Below, piece by piece: positions 8,665 through 16,452 of a DNA stretch of 64,000 nucleotides (positions within the stretch are counted from its first letter, which is position 1; every line of letters begins with the position of its first letter). The translations under genes and the position numbers were made by a program. The notes below the pieces were generated by a model that saw only the letters and a list, made by a program, of their open reading frames with translations, ran no database searches and was not told where the DNA came from. The DNA comes from an uncultured Pseudomonadota bacterium (GTDB taxonomy: Bacteria; Myxococcota_A; UBA796; GCA-2862545), in assembly GCA_913061235.1 (NCBI GenBank), contig CAJXTB010000004.1, forward strand, positions 124,001-188,000, read 5' to 3'.

Positions 8665-8862
8665 TCTATCGCGGACATGCACCGGTGGCGGCGCGGAGTC
8701 GACAAGGGTGGTTAAGGACACTGTCAATTGGTCCGACCAGGATTCACATAGGACTTTTCCCCGAGTCCGCCGACAACCCATGCGCAATTTCGTGCAGGGA
8801 CGTGTCGAATGGTGCGACGGGGTGCTAGGCTGGGACTCATGCGTTTGGCGGAGACGAACTTG
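8665..8862. promoter_or_regulatory. Divergent intergenic region, amylase / propeller protein
   Basis: This 198-base region must hold promoters for both divergent genes. I see no clear -35/-10 pair, operator palindrome or RNA element in it, so only its position supports a regulatory role. Confidence 0.4.
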
Positions 8863-10569
8863 ATGATGCGAGCATTTGGATGCTTGGCAGCCTGTATGGC
8901 TGTCACAGTGGCACCTTTGACAGCCTCGGCGCAGGATTACACGATCCTGGAAGACGTCGACGGAAACACGGACTACATCCTGGAGTCTCAGGGCGCCGGG
9001 ACCTTCACACACTTCGGTGTGGCCGGGCCTTCCGTCACCTACGATTCGGAGACGGATCAGTTCGTGATGGCCTTCGAAGCGCGGATCGATCAGTCCTACC
9101 TCGACGCTCTTCCTCCGGGTTCGATGTTCGAAGGCAAGGACTACTCGAACTGCACGCTGAACAATGGCGCGCTGCAATTGTTCGCCATTGGTTTGGCCAG
9201 CTCCCCAGACGGCATCAACTGGACGCATGAAGGCGAGCTGTTCGTGCCGGAACCCGACACCTTCTTCGGGTGTGTTGCGGCTCAGCCCCACCTCGCCAAG
9301 TACGACGGTGTCTGGCACCTGTGGTTCCGATCTGCACAAGCGCGCATCTACGACCGTGACTTGGAGCCCGTTGACGCCGTCATTCCTCCGTGGTGTGACG
9401 AGCCGGACGGCGAGGGCAACTTCCAGTGCAACCGGAAGTTCACTGGCCTGGGTCACGCATCCAGCAGCGACTTGCTCACGTGGCGGGCGGACGCATTTCC
9501 GGTGATTCAAGAGCGTGCGAACCCTTCGGCCATTGGCTTCCCGTCGGTGACGTCCGTCACGGCTCCCAATGGTGGCGTCGAGGTGTTCTACCTGTCGTAC
9601 ATCAACGCACCGATCATTGAGGTCTTCACCTCCGCAGCGAACGTCTTGGGGCCATGGGCTGACACCGGATTCTCCATTGCTCCTGGGCGTCTCTCAACCG
9701 TACCAGCAGACCAGACCACCGAGTGGCTGGAAGAGAGCTTCCTTCACTCGGCGATTACCTGTAACTCCGAGTTTGACCGCGATGTGTTCGACTTCCATGT
9801 CGGTGCTCGTAGCTGTGACGGACCTGAACAAGAGTGTGCAACGTCGGCGACGACCACCCACTTTGGCCGGGGCACGTCGACTTGGCAGCTGTTTGACCAG
9901 ACGCCACTGCGCATCGCATTCTTGCCAGACCCCGTGCTGACCTGGAGCAACGCGATTGGCAACAACGCCGACCGTTGGACCCAGTTCGATGCCGCTCGCT
10001 ACGGTGATGATGACTACCTTGTGTACTTCTCTGCGAAGGCTGCCTCTGGCACGCCCCGTCTAGACCGCATTGGCGTTGCGTTCACCACGGACTTTCCAGG
10101 CTGGGACCCGGCGTTGATCAGCGGTGAAGAGTGTGACCTCGAAGAGGACACCGATGTCGACACGGACACGGATACCGATACCGACACTGACGTAGATACC
10201 GACACTGACGTGGATACCGACACTGACGTGGATACCGACACTGACGTGGATACCGACTCGGACACTGACGTGGATACGGATTCCGACACTGACGTCGATA
10301 CCGACTCGGACACTGACGTCGATACCGACTCGGACACGGACCCTGATACGGATTCCGACACTGACCCGGACACCGACACCGATACGGAAGACCCGGACAG
10401 CGACACCGATACGGAAGACCCAGACACTGACACGGACACCGATTCGGACGGCAACCCACGCACTCGCGGCGGTTGTGACTGTGACAGCTCTGGTGCACCT
10501 GCCGGTGGACTGATGCTGCTGCCGATGCTCGCCCTTGGCCTGCTTCGTCGGCGTCGCTCGAACCGCTAG
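8863..10569 (+). CDS. Secreted propeller-like protein with Asp/Thr repeat and MYXO-CTERM-like tail
   Basis: The 568-residue protein starts at ATG 8863 after GGAG; ATG 8839 is an alternative. A signal peptide ends at TASAQ. The body (about 25-425) has repeated patterns such as SVTYDSETDQFVMAFE, HLAKYDGVWHLWF and GFPSVTSV, resembling the five-bladed propellers of GH43/GH68-type proteins, but I cannot identify catalytic acids with confidence. A linker of roughly 100 residues is nearly pure Asp/Thr/Val/Ser. The end, GGCDCDSS followed by a hydrophobic stretch and RRRRSNR, matches the MYXO-CTERM layout for surface sorting. The function may be binding or processing of a surface glycan; it faces the amylase gene across a shared promoter region. 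Confidence 0.8.
   Translation: MMRAFGCLAACMAVTVAPLTASAQDYTILEDVDGNTDYILESQGAGTFTHFGVAGPSVTYDSETDQFVMAFEARIDQSYLDALPPGSMFEGKDYSNCTLNNGALQLFAIGLASSPDGINWTHEGELFVPEPDTFFGCVAAQPHLAKYDGVWHLWFRSAQARIYDRDLEPVDAVIPPWCDEPDGEGNFQCNRKFTGLGHASSSDLLTWRADAFPVIQERANPSAIGFPSVTSVTAPNGGVEVFYLSYINAPIIEVFTSAANVLGPWADTGFSIAPGRLSTVPADQTTEWLEESFLHSAITCNSEFDRDVFDFHVGARSCDGPEQECATSATTTHFGRGTSTWQLFDQTPLRIAFLPDPVLTWSNAIGNNADRWTQFDAARYGDDDYLVYFSAKAASGTPRLDRIGVAFTTDFPGWDPALISGEECDLEEDTDVDTDTDTDTDTDVDTDTDVDTDTDVDTDTDVDTDSDTDVDTDSDTDVDTDSDTDVDTDSDTDPDTDSDTDPDTDTDTEDPDSDTDTEDPDTDTDTDSDGNPRTRGGCDCDSSGAPAGGLMLLPMLALGLLRRRRSNR
10147..10449 (+). repeat. Asp-Thr/Asp-Val coding tandem repeat
   Basis: Degenerate 6- and 12-base units (GACACC, GATACC, GACGTG) encode DTD, VDT and SDT runs of about 100 residues. 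The other five frames of this region are also open for long stretches (for example Val/Ser-rich on the minus strand), which is a by-product of the repeat. Confidence 0.9.
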
Positions 10570-10600
10570 TTCGAACCCGATTCGAGCGTCACCCTAGCGG
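10556..10600. terminator. Interleaved inverted repeats between convergent genes
   Basis: GCTCGAA (10556-10562) pairs with TTCGAGC (10581-10587), and CCGCTAG (10563-10569) pairs with CTAGCGG (10594-10600). The two stems interleave, so they could form a pseudoknot or alternate. They include the stop codons of both convergent genes. A bidirectional transcript end is likely by position; there is no T-run. Confidence 0.4.
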
Positions 10601-11346
10601 TGGCGCAAGACGCGGCTGCCTTGACCTAGTGTCTCGGCAGCCGTGATTTGTTTACGGACCCACTCAATGGCGTTGTGGGTCGCGTCAGCAAGCAGCTGGT
10701 TCTTTGCGAGCCCGCATGCGATGGCAGACGACAGAGTGCAGCCGGTCCCGTGAAACGGTCCGCCGGGTGTTCGGGGGCCTCGCCATTCGCGGTTGTGTCC
10801 ACCACCGAGCAACCGGTCGACAACGTCGTCTCCGTCGGCATCTCCACCTGTGAGTAGTACGGGGACAGCAGACGCTCTCGCCCACTGTGCGATGGTAGAG
10901 TCGTCCGCCGTGCCTGCCAAGACAACGGCCTCGGGCACGTTCGGAGTCACCACGGCACACTGGGACATCAGCGTGCGAATCGCGGACTCCGCATCGGGTG
11001 TCAGTAGACGGTCTCCGCTCGTGGCCACCATGACCGGGTCGAGAACGATGGGACCGGAGTAGCCGGCCAGCTCTTCGGTCACGGCGACAGCGATGTCGGC
11101 GGTCGCGAGCATTCCGATCTTGATGGCAGCGACGGAGAAGTCTTGCAGCACTGCGCGTATCTGAGCCCGAACGGCGTCTGTTGGTAGGACGTCGACGCGG
11201 TGTACTCCGCAGGTGTCCTGTGCGGTGATGGCGGTAATCGCGCTTGTGCCAAAGACATCGAACGCCGCCATGGTCTTGAGGTCGGCTTGAATCCCAGCGC
11301 CGCCGCCAGAGTCGCTTCCGGCGATGGTCAGTACCACAGGTGTCAT
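10594..11346 (-). CDS. thiD: Hydroxymethylpyrimidine/phosphomethylpyrimidine kinase
   Basis: The 250-residue protein is a ribokinase-fold kinase that phosphorylates HMP and HMP-phosphate to HMP-diphosphate for thiamine synthesis. The N-terminus VLTIAGSDSGGGAGIQADLKT is diagnostic of ThiD, as are TAITAQDT, IKIGML, VLDPVM and the C-terminal anion-hole motif HGTGCTLSSAIA with catalytic Asp/Cys region. Length fits single-domain ThiD (about 260). ATG 11346 overlaps the TGA of the CobW-family gene (ATGA), so it is the last gene of a four-gene operon. No TPP riboswitch or other thi gene is nearby. Confidence 0.95.
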   Translation of the reverse strand: MTPVVLTIAGSDSGGGAGIQADLKTMAAFDVFGTSAITAITAQDTCGVHRVDVLPTDAVRAQIRAVLQDFSVAAIKIGMLATADIAVAVTEELAGYSGPIVLDPVMVATSGDRLLTPDAESAIRTLMSQCAVVTPNVPEAVVLAGTADDSTIAQWARASAVPVLLTGGDADGDDVVDRLLGGGHNREWRGPRTPGGPFHGTGCTLSSAIACGLAKNQLLADATHNAIEWVRKQITAAETLGQGSRVLRHR

Positions 11347-12221
11347 GTGACCTGTCGCTCGATGACCACGACGGTTCCGATGAGGTGCTCGGGAACGGTG
11401 GTGTCGGGGGGGCCAATGTTAATGCGCGGCCCCACGCCCTGCACCAGCATCACGCCATCTGACGTGCGAACAAAGCCCTTCACGCGAAGCGCGCTGCGAT
11501 CCTCCAATGCGGTCCGTAGTGCCTCGATGTCCTGCTCACCCTCGTAGTTCAACGCGAGGGTATTGAACTGTTCGTGAGTGTGTGCGTGCATCTCCGCCTC
11601 TGGGTCGCGGCGGTCTTGGCGCGCGCCTTCAGGGTCTGGCGGGAACAACAGGGCGGCGTCTACGTTGCCTTGCACCGCGCGCAAGACCGGCTGTCCCTGT
11701 GTGGCCTCAGACAAGAGAGCCTCGGCCCTGTCTGCTGTGTCTTGGTCTACGAGGTCGACCTTGTTGAGCACCACGATGTCTGCCGCTTCGAGCTGCTCGC
11801 GGAAGGTCTCGTCCTGTGGAATGCCGTCTGTCAAGGCTTCGACGTCCACCACCACAGCAACCACTTCATCGGAGATGAGCGCGTCTAGCGGCTCACGCCA
11901 GAACTGAATGACGATCTCGCCAGGCAGCGCCACACCGCTGGTCTCTAGGACGAGCCGGTCTGGCTTGACCGTCGTCAGCAAGTTCTCCAGGGTCTCGGAC
12001 AGCGCATCCGATAGGCGGCAGCAGACACATCCGCCGTCCAGCTCCACAAAGCCTTCTTCTCCAGCATCGAGAAGGGCGCGGTCAATGCCGGTGTCACCAA
12101 ACTCGTTCGACACAATCGCGAGGCGTACACCGTCGCGCTGGGCTTGCTTGAGAAGCTGTTGCACAGTGGTTGTCTTACCCGCGCCGAGAAAGCCGGAGAC
12201 GATGAGAGCGGGAATGGCCAT
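11343..12221 (-). CDS. CobW/COG0523-family GTPase (metal chaperone)
   Basis: The 292-residue protein has Walker A FLGAGKTTTVQQLL near the N-terminus, the family metal motif GGCVCCRL (CxCC), the Walker B-like LVLETSGV, the guanine motif NKVD, and a C-terminal CobW_C domain (about 190-290). COG0523 proteins bind Zn, Co or Ni and use GTP to deliver the metal to clients. ATG 12221 follows GAGG with good spacing; a GTG two codons earlier is possible. It lies between the FadL-like porin gene and thiD. The metal is not determinable; no Zur-type box was recognised. Confidence 0.9.
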   Translation of the reverse strand: MAIPALIVSGFLGAGKTTTVQQLLKQAQRDGVRLAIVSNEFGDTGIDRALLDAGEEGFVELDGGCVCCRLSDALSETLENLLTTVKPDRLVLETSGVALPGEIVIQFWREPLDALISDEVVAVVVDVEALTDGIPQDETFREQLEAADIVVLNKVDLVDQDTADRAEALLSEATQGQPVLRAVQGNVDAALLFPPDPEGARQDRRDPEAEMHAHTHEQFNTLALNYEGEQDIEALRTALEDRSALRVKGFVRTSDGVMLVQGVGPRINIGPPDTTVPEHLIGTVVVIERQVT

Positions 12222-12245
12222 GGACACCTCGTTGGGAACGGGCCC

Positions 12246-13592
12246 TTAGCCCTTTCCGAACGACCAGGACAAGCCGCCGGCGACCACCAAGCCGTTGCTG
12301 CGGTAGTCGCCATTGCCCACAACGCTCGGCTCAAAGGCGTCGCCTTCCTGGAGCACGACCTGCTTGGACGTGGAGTCACGGACTTCACGGTTGCCGAAGA
12401 ACACGTTGGCTACCGATAGATCAACGTGCAGGCGGTCATCCAACAGGTGGACCGAGGTACCACCACTCAGCTGGAACTTGGCGGGATCGTACAGGCCGAC
12501 GTTGAGCTGGTCGTCGCGTTGTGAGCCGGTCTCGTAGAAGCCACCGGCGCGAAGGGTCAGCGCATCCATCACGTCTACACTTCCACCCAAGCGGAGGGAG
12601 ACGACGTCTCGTAGGCCAGCGGGTAGCGACAGGGTGCTCTCCACTTCAGGTGCGGGAAAGCCATTGTTGAACTCGAGCTCCAAGTCGATGTCAGAGAGGG
12701 CTAGCTCGGTCAGACTGCTCCACTGTTCGTAGACAACAGCCACCTCGACCACGCTGTCGTTGGTGGGGTGGACGGCCACGCCGGCTTTTAGGATGAGGGG
12801 CATGTCCAAGGCTAGCCGTACGGCATCGTCTTGGATCATGGTGTCGACCAAGATGCCCTCGATAGCGGAGCCGGTGAAGTCGGCCGACATGGAACCGTTG
12901 GCATCAAAGCTGGATGGGAGCTGCAGTGTCAGACCGATGGACAGCTCGTCTACTGGGCGGACCAACACGCCGAAATTCGCTGACGGTGCGAAAGGGTCGG
13001 CCTGTTTGACGGCAATATCCACATCTGAGCCGGGGTCGTCTCCTCCGATGGTGCTGACGGTGAGTTCCTGTTCTACGCGAAGGAACTGCCACTGAAGGCC
13101 CACGCCAATCGAGAGCTGCGGGATGGGGGAGTACGACACGCTTGGACCCGCGAAGGCCTGCCAGATCAGGCTGTCGCGCAGCGTGTAGCGCTGAGGACCT
13201 TCTTGTTCGTAGGCGAAGGACGGCGAGTAGCCAGTGTACAGGCCAACAGCCATATGCAGCTTGTCTTCGATAAGCGGTCCGCCCACACCAATCTGCGGCA
13301 CTACGAACATGCCGCCTTCGTTGCTCACGGTTGGAGCGAAGCTGCCGTCATCCATCTGGCGGTCGAAGGACAGGGACTGCTGTACGCCAGAGACACCGAG
13401 ATCAATGGTCCAGCGGTCCAGTCGGACAAGGGCGCCGGGGTTGTAGTACTGGGCGAAGGTGTCGTCCGCGCTCGCCACGAAGGCACCGCCTCGACCGGTC
13501 GCGACCACGCCGGAGTCGGGGAAGAAGTAGCCGCCAGCAAGGGCATCAGATGCAACAAAAAGAAGAAGCCAAGGCAGACGGGACACGGTCAC
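12246..13592 (-). CDS. FadL/OmpP1-family outer-membrane transporter
   Basis: From GTG 13592 the 448-residue product has a signal peptide (SRLPWLLLFVASDALA) and the FadL N-terminal hallmark GRGGAFVASADDTFAQYYNPGAL. Further beta-barrel strands follow, ending in a Phe-containing strand (VAGGLSWSF). The family forms 14-stranded barrels that import long-chain fatty acids or hydrophobic aromatics by lateral diffusion. The GTG overlaps the TGA of the sulfotransferase gene (GTGA); the longer upstream frame would lie inside that gene and is rejected. The neighbour order (sulfotransferase, FadL, CobW, ThiD) gives no clear shared pathway. Confidence 0.88.
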   Translation of the reverse strand: MTVSRLPWLLLFVASDALAGGYFFPDSGVVATGRGGAFVASADDTFAQYYNPGALVRLDRWTIDLGVSGVQQSLSFDRQMDDGSFAPTVSNEGGMFVVPQIGVGGPLIEDKLHMAVGLYTGYSPSFAYEQEGPQRYTLRDSLIWQAFAGPSVSYSPIPQLSIGVGLQWQFLRVEQELTVSTIGGDDPGSDVDIAVKQADPFAPSANFGVLVRPVDELSIGLTLQLPSSFDANGSMSADFTGSAIEGILVDTMIQDDAVRLALDMPLILKAGVAVHPTNDSVVEVAVVYEQWSSLTELALSDIDLELEFNNGFPAPEVESTLSLPAGLRDVVSLRLGGSVDVMDALTLRAGGFYETGSQRDDQLNVGLYDPAKFQLSGGTSVHLLDDRLHVDLSVANVFFGNREVRDSTSKQVVLQEGDAFEPSVVGNGDYRSNGLVVAGGLSWSFGKG

Positions 13593-14605
13593 TCTCGCAG
13601 CAGGACGTCCAGGACAAAGCGCAGTCGCTTCAAGCCCCGACCAATGAAGTTGTTGTGGATGTTTCGGCGTAGGAACAGCAGTGTACGACGCTCGACACTG
13701 TAGCGGTCCCACTTACGTGCTTTGTTCTGTGCGCTCAGAGCCGTGGCTTCGTCTACGTCAGCGAGCGGAGCCCACAATGACTCACGGTCATAGCCCCATG
13801 TTGCGAGGTCTTCGTCTGCAATGCTGGCGACCATCTTGTGCAACAAGGCGGTTCGCGGGGTGTTGTGAGCGACAGCGCGCGCCCATTTGTGCACAGATGC
13901 TGTGTTCGGTCGGCTCGCTTTGTCCACGCCGATGGGGTCTCCGAGACCTGCGCCGTCGACCTTCACCTGACCGTAATCGACCATCTCTGGCAGGTACTCA
14001 AGGTCCGCGGTTGCACAGATTCGGCGCAGATGCTCGTCTGGATTCGCGACCAGGTCTTCGTAGCGGACATGGACCATGTGCTCGGCAGGCTTGTCCCGTA
14101 GGAACTGGGCAATAGCGGGTACATAGCGCTCAACCACGGGGTTGAATTGGTGAGCGGCCGGCCAGTCGTCGTCAAAGAAGCTCTTCGCGAAGCTACTGAA
14201 GATGGCGAAGGGGTGTCGTGTGAGCACCACAAAGATGGCATCTGGGTAGAGCTTGGCTAGGAAGGGGAGTTCCAGTGCGTAGGCCGGAGTCTTGTCCAGG
14301 AAGACCGTCTTGTCGGTCGTTGCCAGCATCTCGCCGTACAGGGTGTCTGTGTAGGCGCGCAGGGCGTTGAGGTAGGTCTGCTCACCGCCTGGAAGGTCGT
14401 CTACGAATGTACGGACGGCTTGATGTGCCTGGAAAGGGTCGTAAGATGCTTTGTCTACGTATTTGTAGTACCCAAGGCTCGCGAGCGGCGTGAGCAAGTG
14501 CGGCTCGGGACGGGAGAGGATTTCAGGATGCACGTTCAACATCCGCATCAGCAGCGTGGTTCCAGACCGCGGCGAACCGATGACGAACAGCATTCGCCCC
14601 TTCAT
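13589..14605 (-). CDS. Sulfotransferase-family protein
   Basis: The 338-residue product starts at ATG 14605 behind AGGAGGGG. The PAPS 5'-phosphosulfate loop is IGSPRSGTTLLMRML at the N-terminus, and the 3'-phosphate motif is LTRHPFAIFSSF (about 155). The later YEDLVANP is typical of the Sulfotransfer_3 group. These enzymes move sulfate from PAPS to carbohydrates, lipids or Tyr. The acceptor is unknown. The gene starts 31 bases from the divergent methyltransferase start and is first in the operon to thiD. Confidence 0.87.
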   Translation of the reverse strand: MKGRMLFVIGSPRSGTTLLMRMLNVHPEILSRPEPHLLTPLASLGYYKYVDKASYDPFQAHQAVRTFVDDLPGGEQTYLNALRAYTDTLYGEMLATTDKTVFLDKTPAYALELPFLAKLYPDAIFVVLTRHPFAIFSSFAKSFFDDDWPAAHQFNPVVERYVPAIAQFLRDKPAEHMVHVRYEDLVANPDEHLRRICATADLEYLPEMVDYGQVKVDGAGLGDPIGVDKASRPNTASVHKWARAVAHNTPRTALLHKMVASIADEDLATWGYDRESLWAPLADVDEATALSAQNKARKWDRYSVERRTLLFLRRNIHNNFIGRGLKRLRFVLDVLLRE

Positions 14606-14636
14606 GACCCCTCCTTTGGCCGGCGAGATTAACCCA

Positions 14637-15308
14637 ATGGACCGGTACACGAGCGGAAGCTACGGGCAGGCAGTCCCCGATTGGCACGAATCGGATGCAC
14701 CGTTCAAGGTCGCAGGCTTGGTTCGTTTTGTCCGTGACATCGGGTGGAAGCCAACTTCAGTGGTGGACATTGGCTGTGGCACGGGTCGCGTTCTACAGGG
14801 CGTTTGCAGGGAGCTTGGGGCCACTGGAGTGGGGGTCGACGTTGCGGGCGAGGCCATCGCGAGGACCCCGTCAGAAGAGGGGCTGACGTACCGTGTCGGT
14901 GATGTGGCCGATGCTGGCACCGCTGACATGGTCATGGCCATAGATGTGGTGGAGCACGTGGCCGACGACATCGCGTTCGTTGCGCGTCTTGCGAAGGTTG
15001 CACCCCACATTCTACTTCGCATCCCGTTGGACATCTCGGCCCTCGATGCGCTGCGACCTGCGCGAATGTTGGCGGCGCGTCAGGAGTGGGGGCATCGGCA
15101 TGTCTACACTGTCGACCTAGCCCACGCGCTGGTCCGCGATGCAGGCCTTACGATTGTGCAGTCGCGAACCGACCGAGTACCGGTAGCCGCCTCATCGACG
15201 CGCGGTAAAGTGTCGGATAGGGCGCGCCAAATTGTTCATTCTTTGGCTCCGCTGTCAGCGACTCGCTGGTTGGGTGGCTACAGTTTGCTCATTGCCTGTA
15301 CACCGTGA
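14637..15308 (+). CDS. Class I SAM-dependent methyltransferase
   Basis: The 223-residue protein begins at ATG 14637. Motif I is VVDIGCGTGRVL (about 42-53), the acidic loop is GVDVAGEAI, and a later strand carries AIDVVEHVADD, the pattern of the Methyltransf_11/23 families. The C-terminal part is a basic cap region. Natural substrates of this broad group are small molecules, lipids or sugars and cannot be assigned. It ends 8 bases before the following lipoprotein start region, so the two may be co-transcribed. Only 31 bases separate it from the divergent sulfotransferase start. Confidence 0.8.
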   Translation: MDRYTSGSYGQAVPDWHESDAPFKVAGLVRFVRDIGWKPTSVVDIGCGTGRVLQGVCRELGATGVGVDVAGEAIARTPSEEGLTYRVGDVADAGTADMVMAIDVVEHVADDIAFVARLAKVAPHILLRIPLDISALDALRPARMLAARQEWGHRHVYTVDLAHALVRDAGLTIVQSRTDRVPVAASSTRGKVSDRARQIVHSLAPLSATRWLGGYSLLIACTP

Positions 15309-15316
15309 GGATTTCT

Positions 15317-16111
15317 ATGCGCCTGCTATCTATCGTCTGCTTGTTGAGTTTTGGGGCCTGTGACGCGAAGGACGACTCAGATACGGACGTGGGAACAGGA
15401 ACGGACGTGGGAACAGACACCGACCTGGGAACGGACTCGGACGAAGGCACCGATATGGGCACCGACACTGATGTTGAGGGAACGGACGGCACCGGCGATA
15501 CCGGCTCGACGGACGACCTCGATTTCCCGTCGTACGCTGACGACATTCTGCACAACCAGTCGCTGTCGTCCGCCCAGGGCTCCTGCACGTCGAGCGCCTT
15601 TGATGTGATCTACCCGGTGGAAGGATTCGAGAACAACTACTGGGCTGCGTCTCGCCTGGTCCCGGGTGCGGAAGACTTCACCGTCGATGCAATCAGCATT
15701 GAACTGTACGACGACCCCACCGACAATGGCTGTCGCATCACCACGGCCCGCACCGTGCGCGTGGCCAAGCAGGCCGGCGGCGACCCCGTGCAGCGTCCGT
15801 CCACCATCCCCGGCATTCAGACCTATGAGCTGACGCCGCAATCGGTGCTTACGCGCGACTACCTGATCACTGAGCTAACTACCCCCATCGTCCTGTCGGG
15901 TAGCGATGAGCTGTGGGTCTTTGTTCAGGTCGAGTCCACCAGCAACGGCCGTACGTGCCTGCGTGGCTGCCAAGATGGCCCACAAGGGGACAACAACTGG
16001 TTTACCTCTGGGCAAGCCGGTGCTGCAGAGCCGTTCAGCTGGCGTCGTCTGGAAGACTTCTCGGACATCACGTCGACGAACTACCTAATCGAAGCCTACG
16101 AGCTGCCCTAG
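15317..16111 (+). CDS. Lipoprotein with Asp/Thr/Gly repeat linker, unknown function
   Basis: This 264-residue product starts at ATG 15317 behind GTGAGGATT. The signal ends in lipobox LSFGAC. A linker (about 20-75) repeats Gly-Thr-Asp-x units, then a beta-rich globular domain follows (about 80-264) with Cys pairs and Trp residues, for example GCRITTARTVRVAKQ and ELWVFVQVES. That domain looks like a jelly-roll or carbohydrate-binding-type fold, but I do not recognise a family. A surface role is inferred from the lipobox and linker. Its TAG (16109-16111) and the stop codon of the opposite-strand gene (16108-16110) share the palindrome CTAG. Confidence 0.8.
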   Translation: MRLLSIVCLLSFGACDAKDDSDTDVGTGTDVGTDTDLGTDSDEGTDMGTDTDVEGTDGTGDTGSTDDLDFPSYADDILHNQSLSSAQGSCTSSAFDVIYPVEGFENNYWAASRLVPGAEDFTVDAISIELYDDPTDNGCRITTARTVRVAKQAGGDPVQRPSTIPGIQTYELTPQSVLTRDYLITELTTPIVLSGSDELWVFVQVESTSNGRTCLRGCQDGPQGDNNWFTSGQAGAAEPFSWRRLEDFSDITSTNYLIEAYELP

Positions 16112-16452
16112 TCTTCGTACGTGTATCGGTAAGCGGCTAGCACACAGCGGCCGTTTTCATCGAACACAATGCCCTCGTCTTCGAGCCGTACTTGTTGCTC
16201 GACGGGGCGCTCTACGTCGCCGCGTGCGCTGACCATGCCCTTGGCGTTGATGACGCGGTGCCAAGGAACATCGGTGCCATCAGGAAGGGCGGCGAGGGCG
16301 AAGCCTACTTGGCGGGCCACCCGAGGGCTGCCAAGCACTGAGCCTACGTCACCATAGGTGGACACGTAGCCAGCTGGAATGCGGCGTACGACGGTGTACA
16401 CCTTGTCGCGAAAGCCGGGTCCAATGACGCGGGGTTCGTCTAGATCAGCCAC
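16108..16452 (-). CDS. Alkyltransferase-like (ATL) DNA-damage protein
   Basis: The 114-residue protein matches the DNA-binding domain of O6-alkylguanine-DNA alkyltransferases: VVRRIPAGYVSTYGDVG, the ARQVGFALAALPDGTDVPWHRV region and the INAKGMVS hairpin. The active-site motif PCHRV is PWHRV (Trp64), the hallmark of ATL proteins, which bind alkylated guanine without repair and recruit nucleotide excision repair. GTG 16452 overlaps the end of the FAD oxidoreductase gene by 8 bases. It ends the polyketide operon, which may be chance or may relate to a reactive product. Confidence 0.92.
   Translation of the reverse strand: MADLDEPRVIGPGFRDKVYTVVRRIPAGYVSTYGDVGSVLGSPRVARQVGFALAALPDGTDVPWHRVINAKGMVSARGDVERPVEQQVRLEDEGIVFDENGRCVLAAYRYTYED

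Noticed and set aside
8665-9510. Upstream extension of the amylase frame on the minus strand
   Set aside because: It overlaps the plus-strand secreted protein, has no signal peptide or domain, and the lipobox-bearing start at 8664 is clear.
10014-10463. Minus-strand Val/Ser-rich frame
   Set aside because: It is the reverse reading of the Asp/Thr repeat and has no start signal or domain.
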